Part shown: positions 52,196-60,296 of the stretch, one piece after another
How the letters are laid out: every line of letters begins with the position of its first letter
Position numbering within the stretch: the stretch's first letter is position 1
Notes under the pieces: generated by a model
Database searches by the model: none
Seen by the model: only the letters and a program-made list of their open reading frames with translations
What the model was told of the DNA's origin: nothing
Made by a program: the position numbers and the translations under genes
Assembly: GCA_964398985.1 (NCBI GenBank)
Contig: CAYNOS010000004.1
Span: 1 to 64,000, forward strand
DNA length: 64,000 nucleotides
Reading direction: 5' to 3'
Origin: CAYMRL01 sp964398985
Lineage (GTDB): Bacteria > Deinococcota > Deinococci > Deinococcales > Trueperaceae

Positions 52196-52226
52196 CCGCC
52201 CGGACGCCGTGATGGCGTCCGGGCGG
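52196..52226 (-). terminator. Hairpin between binding-protein and permease genes
   Basis: A perfect 13-bp stem (CCGCCCGGACGCC and its complement) with a five-base loop lies 16 bases after the binding-protein stop. Such elements often give the binding protein a much higher message level than the permeases. No T-run follows on the minus strand. Confidence 0.6.
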
Positions 52227-52241
52227 TCTGCTCGTGAGTGC

Positions 52242-54182
52242 TTAGCGGCGGAAGTAGAAGGTCTCCGGCCGGGCGTCGCCAGGCGTGCGGAGCGGCCAGT
52301 CGTTGGCCACCAGGTCGGGCACGTTGAACATGTCCTCGTTGATGACGACGACACCCTGGATCATCGGGGTGAGCCCGACGGTCCCGATGCCGTAGAGCTG
52401 ATCCGCGACCAGGCGGTTGAGCTCCTGGGCCAGCTCGATCTGACGCTCGGTGCCGACGGTCTTGGCTTCCTCGATGATCTCGACGATGCGGGCGATCTCG
52501 GGCGTCGGCGCGATGCCGCGCTCGCCGTTGGTGCGGTACCAGGTACGCGTCTCGACGGCGAAGATCGTGGCGGGATCGCTGCGGGGGTCGATCTTCGGGT
52601 TACCCGTGAACGGGAAGCCGCTGGTGTCTTCGTTCCAGACTTCGATCATCAGCTCGTTGGCGTCGCGCATGGTGAAGTGCGCGGTGCGCTCGCGGACCTG
52701 CACGTCGGTGGCGAGACCGAGGTCGTTCCAGTCGGCAGCGACCAACTGCGCGACGTCGGGCCACGGGCCGAAGGCCGGCACGACCGAGATCTCCAGGCGC
52801 AGCGGGGCGCCGCTCGGGAGCGTGCGCATGCCGCCTGAGCCGCGGGCCAGACCCAGCGAGTCGAGGATCGCGTTCGCCTGATCCGCGTCGAACTCGGTGT
52901 ACTTGAAGGCGTACTCGTCACCCGGGTAGTAGGGGTGCCAAGGCGCCGCCACGAGCTGACGGATCTCACCGAGACCGAGGAAGGCCGACTCGCGGATCTC
53001 CTCGCGCTCGATCCCCAGGCTGAGGGCGACGCGGAACTGCTGGTTGGCGAGCAGCTCACCGAGCTCGGGGTTGATCGTGTACTGCTGGTTCACCCACAGC
53101 GCGGCGTCGTTGCCGCCGAACGTGGGCCAGGTGATGACGCGGTAGCCCGAGCGCTCGGCGTTCTCGACGAGCACCGGGTAGTTGGTGAGCTGGATGTGAC
53201 GGTCCTGCATGTCGAGCTCACCGGCGACGGCAGCGAAGTTGAGCGCTTCGACGTCGGAGAAGAAGCGGAACTGCACCTCGTCGATGTAGGGAAGCTGGTT
53301 GCCTGCGGGGTCGACGCCCAGGTAGTAAGGGTTGCGCCGCAAGGTGAAGACCTGGTCCGACACCGACGATTGATACGGCACCCAGGCAGCCGTGGACGGC
53401 CGCTCGGGGTTGTCGGTGATGATGCCCTTCTGCATGAACAACTGCGTCCAGTTGTTCAGACCGGCCGCCGCGACCAGACGGTCGATCTCGGCCTGGTCGC
53501 CGTAGTCGGGGTGGAACTGCCTGAGGTAGTGCCCAGGCAGATGCGCGGCCAGCGTGCGGTCGCCGCCGTCGCGGAACGTCAGTTCCATCGGGAACAGCGT
53601 GTATGGGAAGTCGAACTCGACCTCGACCGTGTAGTCGTCGGGCGCGCGCATGGTCGCCAGCGTGCCGTCACGGTTGGCGATCCACACCGGCACCGAGGGC
53701 GTGAGGTCGGCGTTCTGCAGGACGGCCTCGTAGTAGAACATCAGCGCGTCCGACGTGAACGGCTCGCCATCGGACCACTTCATGCCGGGCCGGAAGCGCA
53801 ACGTCCAGGTGTGGAAGTCCTCGGAGGCCTCCCACGACTCGATGATGTGAGGCACGATCTCGGAGCCGTCGACGCTGAAGCGCAGCAGGCTGTCGTACGC
53901 CCACCTGGTGTAGTTGTTGTGGTCACCCGGGCCGGTGAAGCCGCGCCGGATGACGCCCCCGTAAGTGCCGGGCTCATCGAACACCTCGATGACGAGCGGG
54001 TTGTCGGGGAGGCGCTCAGCCACTGGCGGCAGCTCGCCGGCCGCCACCATCGCGGCCAGCATCGGCGCCTCCTGATAGGACTGCGCCGCGGCCGTGCTCA
54101 GCGCCAGCGCAAGACCGAGCGCGAGCAGCGCCCCGAAGCGCGACCTCGAATTGGTGCGTGGTGTCCTCGCGACATTCACCAT
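52242..54182 (-). CDS. Opp-type ABC transporter substrate-binding protein (family 5, large)
   Basis: A 646-residue family-5 binding protein, longer than usual peptide-binding members (about 520), as in oligosaccharide-binding homologues. Signal peptide LLALGLALALSTAAAQS; ATG at 54182 with AAGGAG. Landmarks are TWTLRFRPGMKWSDGEPFTSDALMFYYEAVL, ERPSTAAWVPYQSSVSDQVFTLRRNPYYLGVDPAGNQLPYIDEVQFRFF and FRVALSLGIEREEIRESAF. It heads the operon with permeases, ATPases, nagB, cupin, sulfatase and SDR, so probably captures a sulfated amino-sugar/uronate oligosaccharide. Two LacI-type operators lie upstream. Confidence 0.93.
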   Translation of the reverse strand: MVNVARTPRTNSRSRFGALLALGLALALSTAAAQSYQEAPMLAAMVAAGELPPVAERLPDNPLVIEVFDEPGTYGGVIRRGFTGPGDHNNYTRWAYDSLLRFSVDGSEIVPHIIESWEASEDFHTWTLRFRPGMKWSDGEPFTSDALMFYYEAVLQNADLTPSVPVWIANRDGTLATMRAPDDYTVEVEFDFPYTLFPMELTFRDGGDRTLAAHLPGHYLRQFHPDYGDQAEIDRLVAAAGLNNWTQLFMQKGIITDNPERPSTAAWVPYQSSVSDQVFTLRRNPYYLGVDPAGNQLPYIDEVQFRFFSDVEALNFAAVAGELDMQDRHIQLTNYPVLVENAERSGYRVITWPTFGGNDAALWVNQQYTINPELGELLANQQFRVALSLGIEREEIRESAFLGLGEIRQLVAAPWHPYYPGDEYAFKYTEFDADQANAILDSLGLARGSGGMRTLPSGAPLRLEISVVPAFGPWPDVAQLVAADWNDLGLATDVQVRERTAHFTMRDANELMIEVWNEDTSGFPFTGNPKIDPRSDPATIFAVETRTWYRTNGERGIAPTPEIARIVEIIEEAKTVGTERQIELAQELNRLVADQLYGIGTVGLTPMIQGVVVINEDMFNVPDLVANDWPLRTPGDARPETFYFRR

Positions 54183-54323
54183 GCTTGCTCCTTCCGGGGA
54201 GGGCGGTCGGTGTGAAGGGGCTCGCGCCTTCCGGGCTCGAGCCAAGACGAGGCCTGCGCCTGCCCTCCAGTGTAGCCAATCTCACATCCGCAACGACCAT
54301 CTGACTAGATGGCGGAAGGGTAC

Positions 54324-54335
54324 GTTAGCGATAAC
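54324..54335. promoter_or_regulatory. LacI-type operator (hexuronate/amino-sugar regulon), copy 1
   Basis: GTTAGCGATAAC, a palindrome apart from the central flanking bases, about 140 bases upstream of the binding-protein ATG. Confidence 0.7.
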
Positions 54336-54487
54336 AACGTGTTGTTGACCGAAACCGTAGCACGCGCCGGAAAGGCCGGTCAAGGTAGGAGCGCGTTCGC
54401 TGGCGGCGCGGGCACAGGAGGCCACGGGGGCCGTCCCCGGCGCAGGAAAGCCATCGCGCAGCGGGCCTACGGTGTGGCAGTCTGGCC

Positions 54488-54499
54488 GTTATCGTTAAC
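54488..54499. promoter_or_regulatory. LacI-type operator, copy 2
   Basis: GTTATCGTTAAC, identical to the copy at 55932, just before the end of the epimerase gene and 164 bases from copy 1. Confidence 0.7.
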
Positions 54500-54513
54500 C
54501 GGCCAGCATCCCT

Positions 54514-55872
54514 TCAAGCTTTCGTCGTTCGTGAAGCCAGCCCCTCGCTCAGGAGCTCCACCAGCAGCATCAGGTTGCGGGTCACGTGATACGGGTCCTT
54601 GACCGGCAATCCCACGACCTTCTTCAGTGGTCGCCCCTGCCGGTCCCGGATGTGGATCCACTCCCCGACGCCGGCAGCGGGGTTCGGGAACGTGCTGAAC
54701 GTGTAGGCGAACGTGCGGTCGTGCAGCGCCTTGAAACCGGCGTCGTTGGTGACCTCGGCCGCCAGCAGCGTGGCGTAGAGCGCCTCCGAATGCGGCCACC
54801 AGATCTTGGTGTCCCAGGTATCGAGGATGAGCTTCTCGAACGGTCCCTGTGGCTCGCCATCCTGCTGCCGCCGGGCGCCAGAGGGCTCCGCTGCATTGGC
54901 GCCGGGTTCTGGCACCAGGTACCTGAACAGACCGCCGTATTCGGAGTCCCAACCGGCAGCGTGGGAAGCGGCGATCACTCCCGAGGCTCTCGCGACGGCA
55001 TTGCTTCTCCCGTGCGTCAGCGCCTGCTCGATCACGAACCACATCGACTCGATGGCATGACCGGGCGTCACGTGACGTGCCAGCAGCGAAATCGTGTCGC
55101 CAGGGACCAGCACCTCGGCAACCAGGCCGTCGGGCCTGACGAACACGTCGAGCACCTCGTCCATGTCGGCGAGCGCGTCCGCCGCCAGCCGGCCGGCACG
55201 GACGTCGCCCGCGGCCCGCAGCGCGCGCTCCAGCTCCTGCGCGACGTTGAGCATGATCATCGGCCAGGCGTGGGCGCGGGCTCCGGGAGGCAGAGGGTAC
55301 GGTTCACTGCGCACCTGCGCCGCGGCCAGGCGCCGCCGGATCGAGGCGTAAACGTCCAGGGCCTCCTCCAGATAGCTGGCGTCCCCTGTCACGCGCGCCA
55401 CTCCGGTCAGGGCCAGCGCCACGAAGCAGTCGGCGAAGAAGCTGATGTCATGCCCCTTGCCAGGCAAGAACTCGCGCTTCTCGCCGTCGGCGCTCAGCAG
55501 GTACGCGACGTTCCCGCGGCCCGCTTCGGCGCCCCCGAGGAACGCGTGCTCCAACAGGAAGTCGACGGTCTGCCGTGCGTGACGCTCGAGCCGGTCGGCG
55601 TCGACGCTCAAGAGCCCGCGTTCGGCCATGCGCGCCGCGTGAGCCGCGGTCCACGCCCAGCGCGCCTGCGACCAGACGAACTTGTCGTCCGTGACGCGCT
55701 CCCCCGTCACATCATCGACGCAGTTGAAGATCCCGCCACGCTTCTCGTCGAGGGCCCGGTCCAGCCAGAAAGGCAGGATCACCGACTCCAAGTGAGAACG
55801 GTAGAACGCTGCCAGGTCGTCTCGCGACGCCGGTGGGGTGAGTCTCGAAGGTAGTCGCATGGTGCCCATCAT
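54514..55872 (-). CDS. N-acylglucosamine 2-epimerase (AGE) family protein
   Basis: A 452-residue (alpha/alpha)6-barrel protein of the AGE family. Signs are RGGIFNCVDDVTGERVTDDKFVWSQARWAWT near the N-terminus, the active-site GHDISFFADCFVALALTGVARVTGD region, VTPGHAIESMWFV and DTKIWWPHSEALYATLLAAEV followed by PVKDPYHVTRNLMLLVELL. AGE members epimerise N-acetylglucosamine/N-acetylmannosamine or isomerise sugars such as cellobiose and mannose; the substrate here is not determined. It is divergent from the second LacI regulator, and the operator between them probably controls both. Confidence 0.88.
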   Translation of the reverse strand: MMGTMRLPSRLTPPASRDDLAAFYRSHLESVILPFWLDRALDEKRGGIFNCVDDVTGERVTDDKFVWSQARWAWTAAHAARMAERGLLSVDADRLERHARQTVDFLLEHAFLGGAEAGRGNVAYLLSADGEKREFLPGKGHDISFFADCFVALALTGVARVTGDASYLEEALDVYASIRRRLAAAQVRSEPYPLPPGARAHAWPMIMLNVAQELERALRAAGDVRAGRLAADALADMDEVLDVFVRPDGLVAEVLVPGDTISLLARHVTPGHAIESMWFVIEQALTHGRSNAVARASGVIAASHAAGWDSEYGGLFRYLVPEPGANAAEPSGARRQQDGEPQGPFEKLILDTWDTKIWWPHSEALYATLLAAEVTNDAGFKALHDRTFAYTFSTFPNPAAGVGEWIHIRDRQGRPLKKVVGLPVKDPYHVTRNLMLLVELLSEGLASRTTKA

Positions 55873-55931
55873 CAGCTACTGGGGACACCGCGGCGGTCTT
55901 TGCAAATCGCCAGGTTCGTCGTATCGTCACC

Positions 55932-55943
55932 GTTATCGTTAAC
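55932..55943. promoter_or_regulatory. LacI-type operator, copy 3
   Basis: GTTATCGTTAAC (extended as CGTTATCGTTAACG) lies in the divergent region between the epimerase and lacI-like genes, 59 bases from the epimerase start and 88 from the regulator start. Confidence 0.75.
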
Positions 55944-56030
55944 GGCACGGGGTTCGTCCCGGCCTCGCGCCAAGCCACAACCTCGACGCCGACCCGACAG
56001 AGACGGCGGCAGCACCGCAGAGGAGGCAGG

Positions 56031-57131
56031 GTGGCTCCGCAGACCACTCCCGAGAGGATCACGCTGGCCGACGTCGCCGCCGCGGCGGACGTGTCCCTGA
56101 TGACCGTGTCGCGCGTCGTCAACGACAGGCCCGGGGTGGGCAAGGAGACGCGCCAGCGGGTCAGGCGGGCCATCGAGACGCTGGGGTATAGGCCCAACAT
56201 CGTCGCCCGCGGCCTCAAGGCTGCCTCCTCGCGCAGCATCGGCCTGATGGTCCCTGACGTCACCAACCCCTACTTCCCGGAGATCGTCAGGGGCGCCGAG
56301 GACGTCGCCATCGCGCACGGCTACACGCTGCTGCTCACCAACGTGATCGAGGACAAGAGGCGCGAGACGCTGGCGCTGCAGACTTTCGAAGACCACATGG
56401 TCGACGGCGTCATTGCCTGCAGCCCGCGCCTGGACGACAAGGAGCTCTACCCTCTCCTGAGGAGACAACGCGCGGCGGTGCTGGTCAACCGCCGCACCGA
56501 CGCCAAGGTGGCGGGTTCGGTGCGGATCGACCACGAGCTCGGAGCCCGCATGTTGGTGCGCCACCTGCACCAGATCGGCCGGCGGCGCTTCGGGTTCCTG
56601 AGCGGTCCGGAACACTCGCACGCCGGTCGCGAGCGCCAGCTCGGCATCGCTCGCGAAGCGGGCGAGCTCGGGATCGAGCTGCCCGAGGCCGGCCTCATCG
56701 CTTGCGCTCCAACGGTCGAAGGCGGTGCGGCAGCGGCGGCCGAGTTGCTCGAGCGTCAGCCCGGCGTCGACGCGCTGATGTGCTTCAACGACCTGGTGGC
56801 GGCCGGCGCGCTGCAGACTCTCGCAGCGCTGGGCATCGGCGTACCCGAAGACATCGCGGTGGTCGGGTACGACGACATCGTCTTCGCGCGCATGTTCACC
56901 CCGGCGTTGACGACGATCAGGGCGCCGACCTTCGAACTGGGTCAACAGGCGGGCATCATGTTGCTCGATCGCATGCAGGGGCGCGGTCACGGGATCGACA
57001 TCGTCCTGCAGCCCGAGCTGGTGGTCCGCGGTTCGACCGTCAAGGCGGCCGACTCGGAAGTCGCCAGTAGGAAGCGGCAGCGGCGGGCGAAAGCCCGGAG
57101 CGAGCGGTCACCGGACCGAAGGAGCGACTAG
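56031..57131 (+). CDS. LacI-family regulator of the hexuronate/amino-sugar genes
   Basis: A 366-residue LacI regulator starting at GTG 56031. Headpiece ITLADVAAAADVSLMTVSRVVNDRPGVGKETRQRVRRAIETLGYRPNIVARGL; effector domain with IGLMVPDVTNPYFPEIVRGAEDVA, GVDALMCFNDLVAAGALQTLAALGIGVPEDIAVVGYDDI and PALTTIRAPTFELGQQAGIMLLDRM. It is cotranscribed with uxaE and uxaC (one-base junctions and ATGA), and the three matching operators lie before its own gene and before the minus-strand importer operon, so it is the likely repressor of both. The inducer is probably a uronate or amino-sugar derivative. Confidence 0.93.
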   Translation: MAPQTTPERITLADVAAAADVSLMTVSRVVNDRPGVGKETRQRVRRAIETLGYRPNIVARGLKAASSRSIGLMVPDVTNPYFPEIVRGAEDVAIAHGYTLLLTNVIEDKRRETLALQTFEDHMVDGVIACSPRLDDKELYPLLRRQRAAVLVNRRTDAKVAGSVRIDHELGARMLVRHLHQIGRRRFGFLSGPEHSHAGRERQLGIAREAGELGIELPEAGLIACAPTVEGGAAAAAELLERQPGVDALMCFNDLVAAGALQTLAALGIGVPEDIAVVGYDDIVFARMFTPALTTIRAPTFELGQQAGIMLLDRMQGRGHGIDIVLQPELVVRGSTVKAADSEVASRKRQRRAKARSERSPDRRSD

Positions 57132-58706
57132 ATGACCAGCAACGAACTCCCAGCCGACCAGGGCCCCGGTGGCGGAGACGCGCCCGCCCGGCTCGCCGGA
57201 CGCGCCGCCGAGTTGCTCGGGGACCGCAGCGCGCGCAGCCTGCGAGTGACGCCCCGGTTCGCGCTGTGGCACGAGCGGCGCGGCCACGAGCCGGCGAGCG
57301 ACGGGACGAGCGTGGTGCTGTTGTTCGCCAGCGAAGCGAGACCGGACGACGTCATCGCCCGCTTCGAGCATGCCAGGCCCGAGGACGCCGGTCGGGGCTT
57401 CACCATGTTGAGGGCTCCCGCCAGCCCGAGGAACGCGGCGGCACTGCGCTTTGCGCTGCCGAACCTCGCGCCGCTGCCGCTCGGACTGGCAACCAGCGCC
57501 GGCTTCGGCGACAGGCTCGGCATGGCCACGCCCGGCCACGCCCTGGCCATGGAACGCTCCGGCGCCAGCGGCAAGATCCAGCCGATCTTCGCTCAGCAAT
57601 CGATCCGCGAGATGACCCGCACCAAGCGCACCGCACAACAGGTCATCGACGACGCGACCTACGGCGCCTTCGCGGCCGGCTGGCGGCTGCCGCTCGGAGC
57701 CGACGCCGACCACCTCAAGACCGAGCAGCACGTCCTCGACTGCGTGGCGGCGGGCTTCACCTTCTTCACCTTCGACCCCAGTGAGCACGTCGACGACGCG
57801 GCCGAGAGCGCCGACGAGGCTGCCCTGCGCGCCAAGGTCGCGGCGCTCCCGTGGGCGCGCCTCGAGGACGACTGGGCCGGCCTGAAGCGCCGCTTCAGCG
57901 GGCGGCCGCTCGCCGCCGGCGGCGTGGCTCTCGCGTTCGACGAGCACGTGCTCGCCAAGGCCGCCGCCAAGTACGGCGCGGCGCTGGCGCACGCCGCGGC
58001 TCTGCACCGCGCGCTGGCCGCGACCGGCGCGCCCTTCGAGATCGAGCTGTCGGTCGATGAGACCGCTCACCCGACGACGCTCGAGGAGCACGCCTACCTG
58101 GCCCTCGAGTTGCGGCGCCTGGGTGTGCCGGTGGTCTCGTTGGCCCCGCGCTTCGTGGGACGCTTCGAGAAGGGCGTCGACTTCCGCGGAGACTTGCGGG
58201 CCCTCGAGGAGTCGCTGGCCGGACACGCCGCGGTGGCCCGCGCCTTCGGCCCCTACAAGCTGTCGCTGCACAGCGGCAGCGACAAGTTCAGCGTCTACGG
58301 GCCCATCGCCGAGGCGACCTCCGGGTTGGTGCACCTCAAGACCGCCGGCACCTCCTACCTGGAAGCGCTGCGGGTTGCGGCTGTCGTCGACCCGGCGCTC
58401 TTCAGGCGCGCTCTGGCCATCGGGCACCAGCGCTTCGAGATCGACAGGCAGAGCTACCTGATCGGCGCCCGCCTTGCCGCCGTGCCCTTGCCGGACCAGC
58501 TCTCCGACGCCGAGCTTCCCGGCCTGCTCGACGACGACGACGCCCGCCAGGTGCTGCACGTGACCTTCGGCAGCGCTCTCGACGCGCTGGGCGGCGACCT
58601 GAAGGCGCTACTGGCGGCGCACGAGACGGAGCACGAAGAGGGTCTGGCGCGCCACTTCGTCAGGCATCTGGCGCCGTTCGTCCCGTACGCCGGAGCCGGC
58701 TCATGA
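57132..58706 (+). CDS. uxaE: Tagaturonate/fructuronate epimerase (UxaE family)
   Basis: A 524-residue protein with the UxaE hallmarks: GFGDRLGMATPGHALAM, IFAQQSIREMTRTKRTAQQVIDDATYGAF, SVDETAHPTTLEEHAYLALELRRLGVPVVSLAPRFVGRFEKGVDFRGDL and YKLSLHSGSDKFSVYGPIAEAT. UxaE of Thermotoga interconverts D-tagaturonate and D-fructuronate by C4 epimerisation. Together with UxaC this would merge the galacturonate and glucuronate routes. It starts immediately after the regulator stop and overlaps uxaC (ATGA). Confidence 0.9.
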   Translation: MTSNELPADQGPGGGDAPARLAGRAAELLGDRSARSLRVTPRFALWHERRGHEPASDGTSVVLLFASEARPDDVIARFEHARPEDAGRGFTMLRAPASPRNAAALRFALPNLAPLPLGLATSAGFGDRLGMATPGHALAMERSGASGKIQPIFAQQSIREMTRTKRTAQQVIDDATYGAFAAGWRLPLGADADHLKTEQHVLDCVAAGFTFFTFDPSEHVDDAAESADEAALRAKVAALPWARLEDDWAGLKRRFSGRPLAAGGVALAFDEHVLAKAAAKYGAALAHAAALHRALAATGAPFEIELSVDETAHPTTLEEHAYLALELRRLGVPVVSLAPRFVGRFEKGVDFRGDLRALEESLAGHAAVARAFGPYKLSLHSGSDKFSVYGPIAEATSGLVHLKTAGTSYLEALRVAAVVDPALFRRALAIGHQRFEIDRQSYLIGARLAAVPLPDQLSDAELPGLLDDDDARQVLHVTFGSALDALGGDLKALLAAHETEHEEGLARHFVRHLAPFVPYAGAGS

Positions 58707-60127
58707 GCCGCGAAGCGCGCGCCTGGACGCTCGACGATGACCGCTGCTTTTCGCCAGAACCGGGCGTGAGGGCGAGAGCACGCGAGCTCTACGCCGCTGT
58801 CAAGGAGCTACCGATCGTCTCCCCGCACGGCCATGTGCAGCCCGCACTGCTCGGCGACGCCGGCGCCCGCTTCTCCGACCCCGCCGCGCTCTTCATCGTG
58901 CCCGACCACTACGTGTTCCGGATGCTCTACAGCCACGGCGTGCCGCTGGAGGATCTGGGTGTCCCGACACGCGACGGGGCGCCAATCGAGACCGACCCGA
59001 GGAAGATCTGGCGCGCGTTCTGCAGCCACTTCCACCTGTTCGCGGGAACGCCCACCGGGCTGTGGCTGAAGTCCGAACTCATCGACCTGTTCGGCGTCGA
59101 CGTGAAGCCCGCCGCCGACACCGCCGACGAGCTGTTCGACCACATCGCCGCGCAGTTGGAGCGACCGGACTTCACCCCCAGGGCGCTCTTCCGGCGCTTC
59201 GGCATAGAACTGCTCGCGACCACCGACGCCGCCACCGACGACCTCGCCGAGCACGATGCTGCGCGGGCCGCCGGCTACCCGGTGGTCCCGACGTTCAGGC
59301 CGGACGCGCTGATGGCGCTCGATGACCCCGCTTGGCCCACACGGCTGGCGCTGCTGGCCGAGCGCAGCGGGATCGACGTGACCGACCTGGCGAGTTTCAC
59401 GGCTGCCCTGCACGAACGGCGCCACTACTTCAAGGGACGCGGCGCGACCGCCACCGACCACGGCGTCTTCAGCCCCGCGGTCGAGCCGCTGGCGGACCGC
59501 GAGGCCGCGCGGCTGTTCGAGCTCGCCCTCGCGGGCCGTGCCGACGCCGCCGATGCCGAGCGGTTCCACTCCCACATGCTCTTCGAGATGGCCGGCATGT
59601 CGGTTGAGGACAGTCTCGTCATGCAGCTCCACGTCGGCAGCCGGCGGAATCACAACAGCGCCGTGTTCCAACGCTTCGGGCCCGACAAAGGCGCCGACAT
59701 CCCGGTGGCGGTCGACTGGACGCGCGGCCTGCACACGCTTCTCAACGCCTTCGGGAACGAACGACGCTTCGGCCTGATCGCCTACACGCTGGACGAGTCG
59801 ACCTACGCCCGCGAGCTGGCGCCGCTTGCCGGGCACTACCCGGCCTTGCGCCTGGGAGCCCCGTGGTGGTTCTTCGACTCGGTGCTCGGCTTCGAGAGGT
59901 ACCTAGACCGCGTCGTCGAGACCGCCGGGATCTACAACCTCGCCGGCTTCAACGACGACACGCGCGCGTTTCCGAGCATCAGGACCCGCCACGACGTGTG
60001 GCGGCGCACGGTATCGAACTGGGTTGCCGGGATGGTGGCTCGCGCGCTCATCGACGAGGATGCGGCGTTCGAGGCCGCGGCGTGGTTGGCCTACGGAGCG
60101 GCCAAGACAGCCTATCGACTGGCATGA
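58703..60127 (+). CDS. uxaC: Glucuronate/galacturonate isomerase
   Basis: A 474-residue UxaC. The metal/active-site SPHGHVQPALL (His42, His44) lies at the N-terminus, with DHYVFRMLYSHGVPLEDLG, HYFKGRGATATDHGVFSP, QLHVGSRRNHNSAVFQRFGPDKGADIP and LGAPWWFFDSVLGFERYLDRVVETAGIYNLAGFNDDTRAFPSIRTRHDVWRR. It isomerises D-glucuronate to D-fructuronate and D-galacturonate to D-tagaturonate. It ends the LacI-uxaE-uxaC transcript unit; a family-5 binding-protein gene follows on the same strand after a structured 169-base leader. Confidence 0.95.
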   Translation: MSREARAWTLDDDRCFSPEPGVRARARELYAAVKELPIVSPHGHVQPALLGDAGARFSDPAALFIVPDHYVFRMLYSHGVPLEDLGVPTRDGAPIETDPRKIWRAFCSHFHLFAGTPTGLWLKSELIDLFGVDVKPAADTADELFDHIAAQLERPDFTPRALFRRFGIELLATTDAATDDLAEHDAARAAGYPVVPTFRPDALMALDDPAWPTRLALLAERSGIDVTDLASFTAALHERRHYFKGRGATATDHGVFSPAVEPLADREAARLFELALAGRADAADAERFHSHMLFEMAGMSVEDSLVMQLHVGSRRNHNSAVFQRFGPDKGADIPVAVDWTRGLHTLLNAFGNERRFGLIAYTLDESTYARELAPLAGHYPALRLGAPWWFFDSVLGFERYLDRVVETAGIYNLAGFNDDTRAFPSIRTRHDVWRRTVSNWVAGMVARALIDEDAAFEAAAWLAYGAAKTAYRLA

Positions 60128-60160
60128 GCGACGGTCGTTCGCTCGCGTCACCGCATGCGT

Positions 60161-60296
60161 TATAGTTCCGGGCAATCACCACTGGAGTGGTGACCGTCGG
60201 CGACGGTCACGCTATCGCGTAGCCCGCGCTGACGAGTGTTCGTGCACCGCGCAACGGAGTCGAATGTGCGCGGGAGCCAGAGGAGGTCGTGTCGCT
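60161..60296 (+). promoter_or_regulatory. Promoter and structured 5' leader of the binding-protein gene
   Basis: TATAGT at 60161-60166 could be a -10 box. The following leader holds four stems in a row: CACCAC/GTGGTG (60177-60192), TGACCGTC/GACGGTCA (60191-60209), GCTA/TAGC (60211-60223) and CCGCGCA/TGCGCGG (60247-60273), then AGGAGG at 60281. It does not match a riboswitch I recognise. Confidence 0.45.

Larger units (their letters stand above)
54183..54513. other. Regulatory intergenic region between two divergent-in-function operons
   Basis: 331 bases without a convincing gene, between the binding-protein start (minus) and the epimerase stop (minus). It contains two copies of the LacI-type 12-mer (54324-54335 and 54488-54499), a 14-bp palindrome AACAACGTGTTGTT (54333-54346) touching the first copy, an imperfectly spaced CCATCT/AGATGG repeat (54297-54312) and a minus-strand TACACT -10-like box (54269-54274). 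Together these mark it as the control region of the binding-protein operon. Confidence 0.6.

Noticed and set aside
54309..54602. Plus-strand open frame in the 54.3-54.6 kb gap
   Set aside because: It crosses operator palindromes and the end of the epimerase gene, has low-complexity glycine/arginine content and no ribosome binding site.
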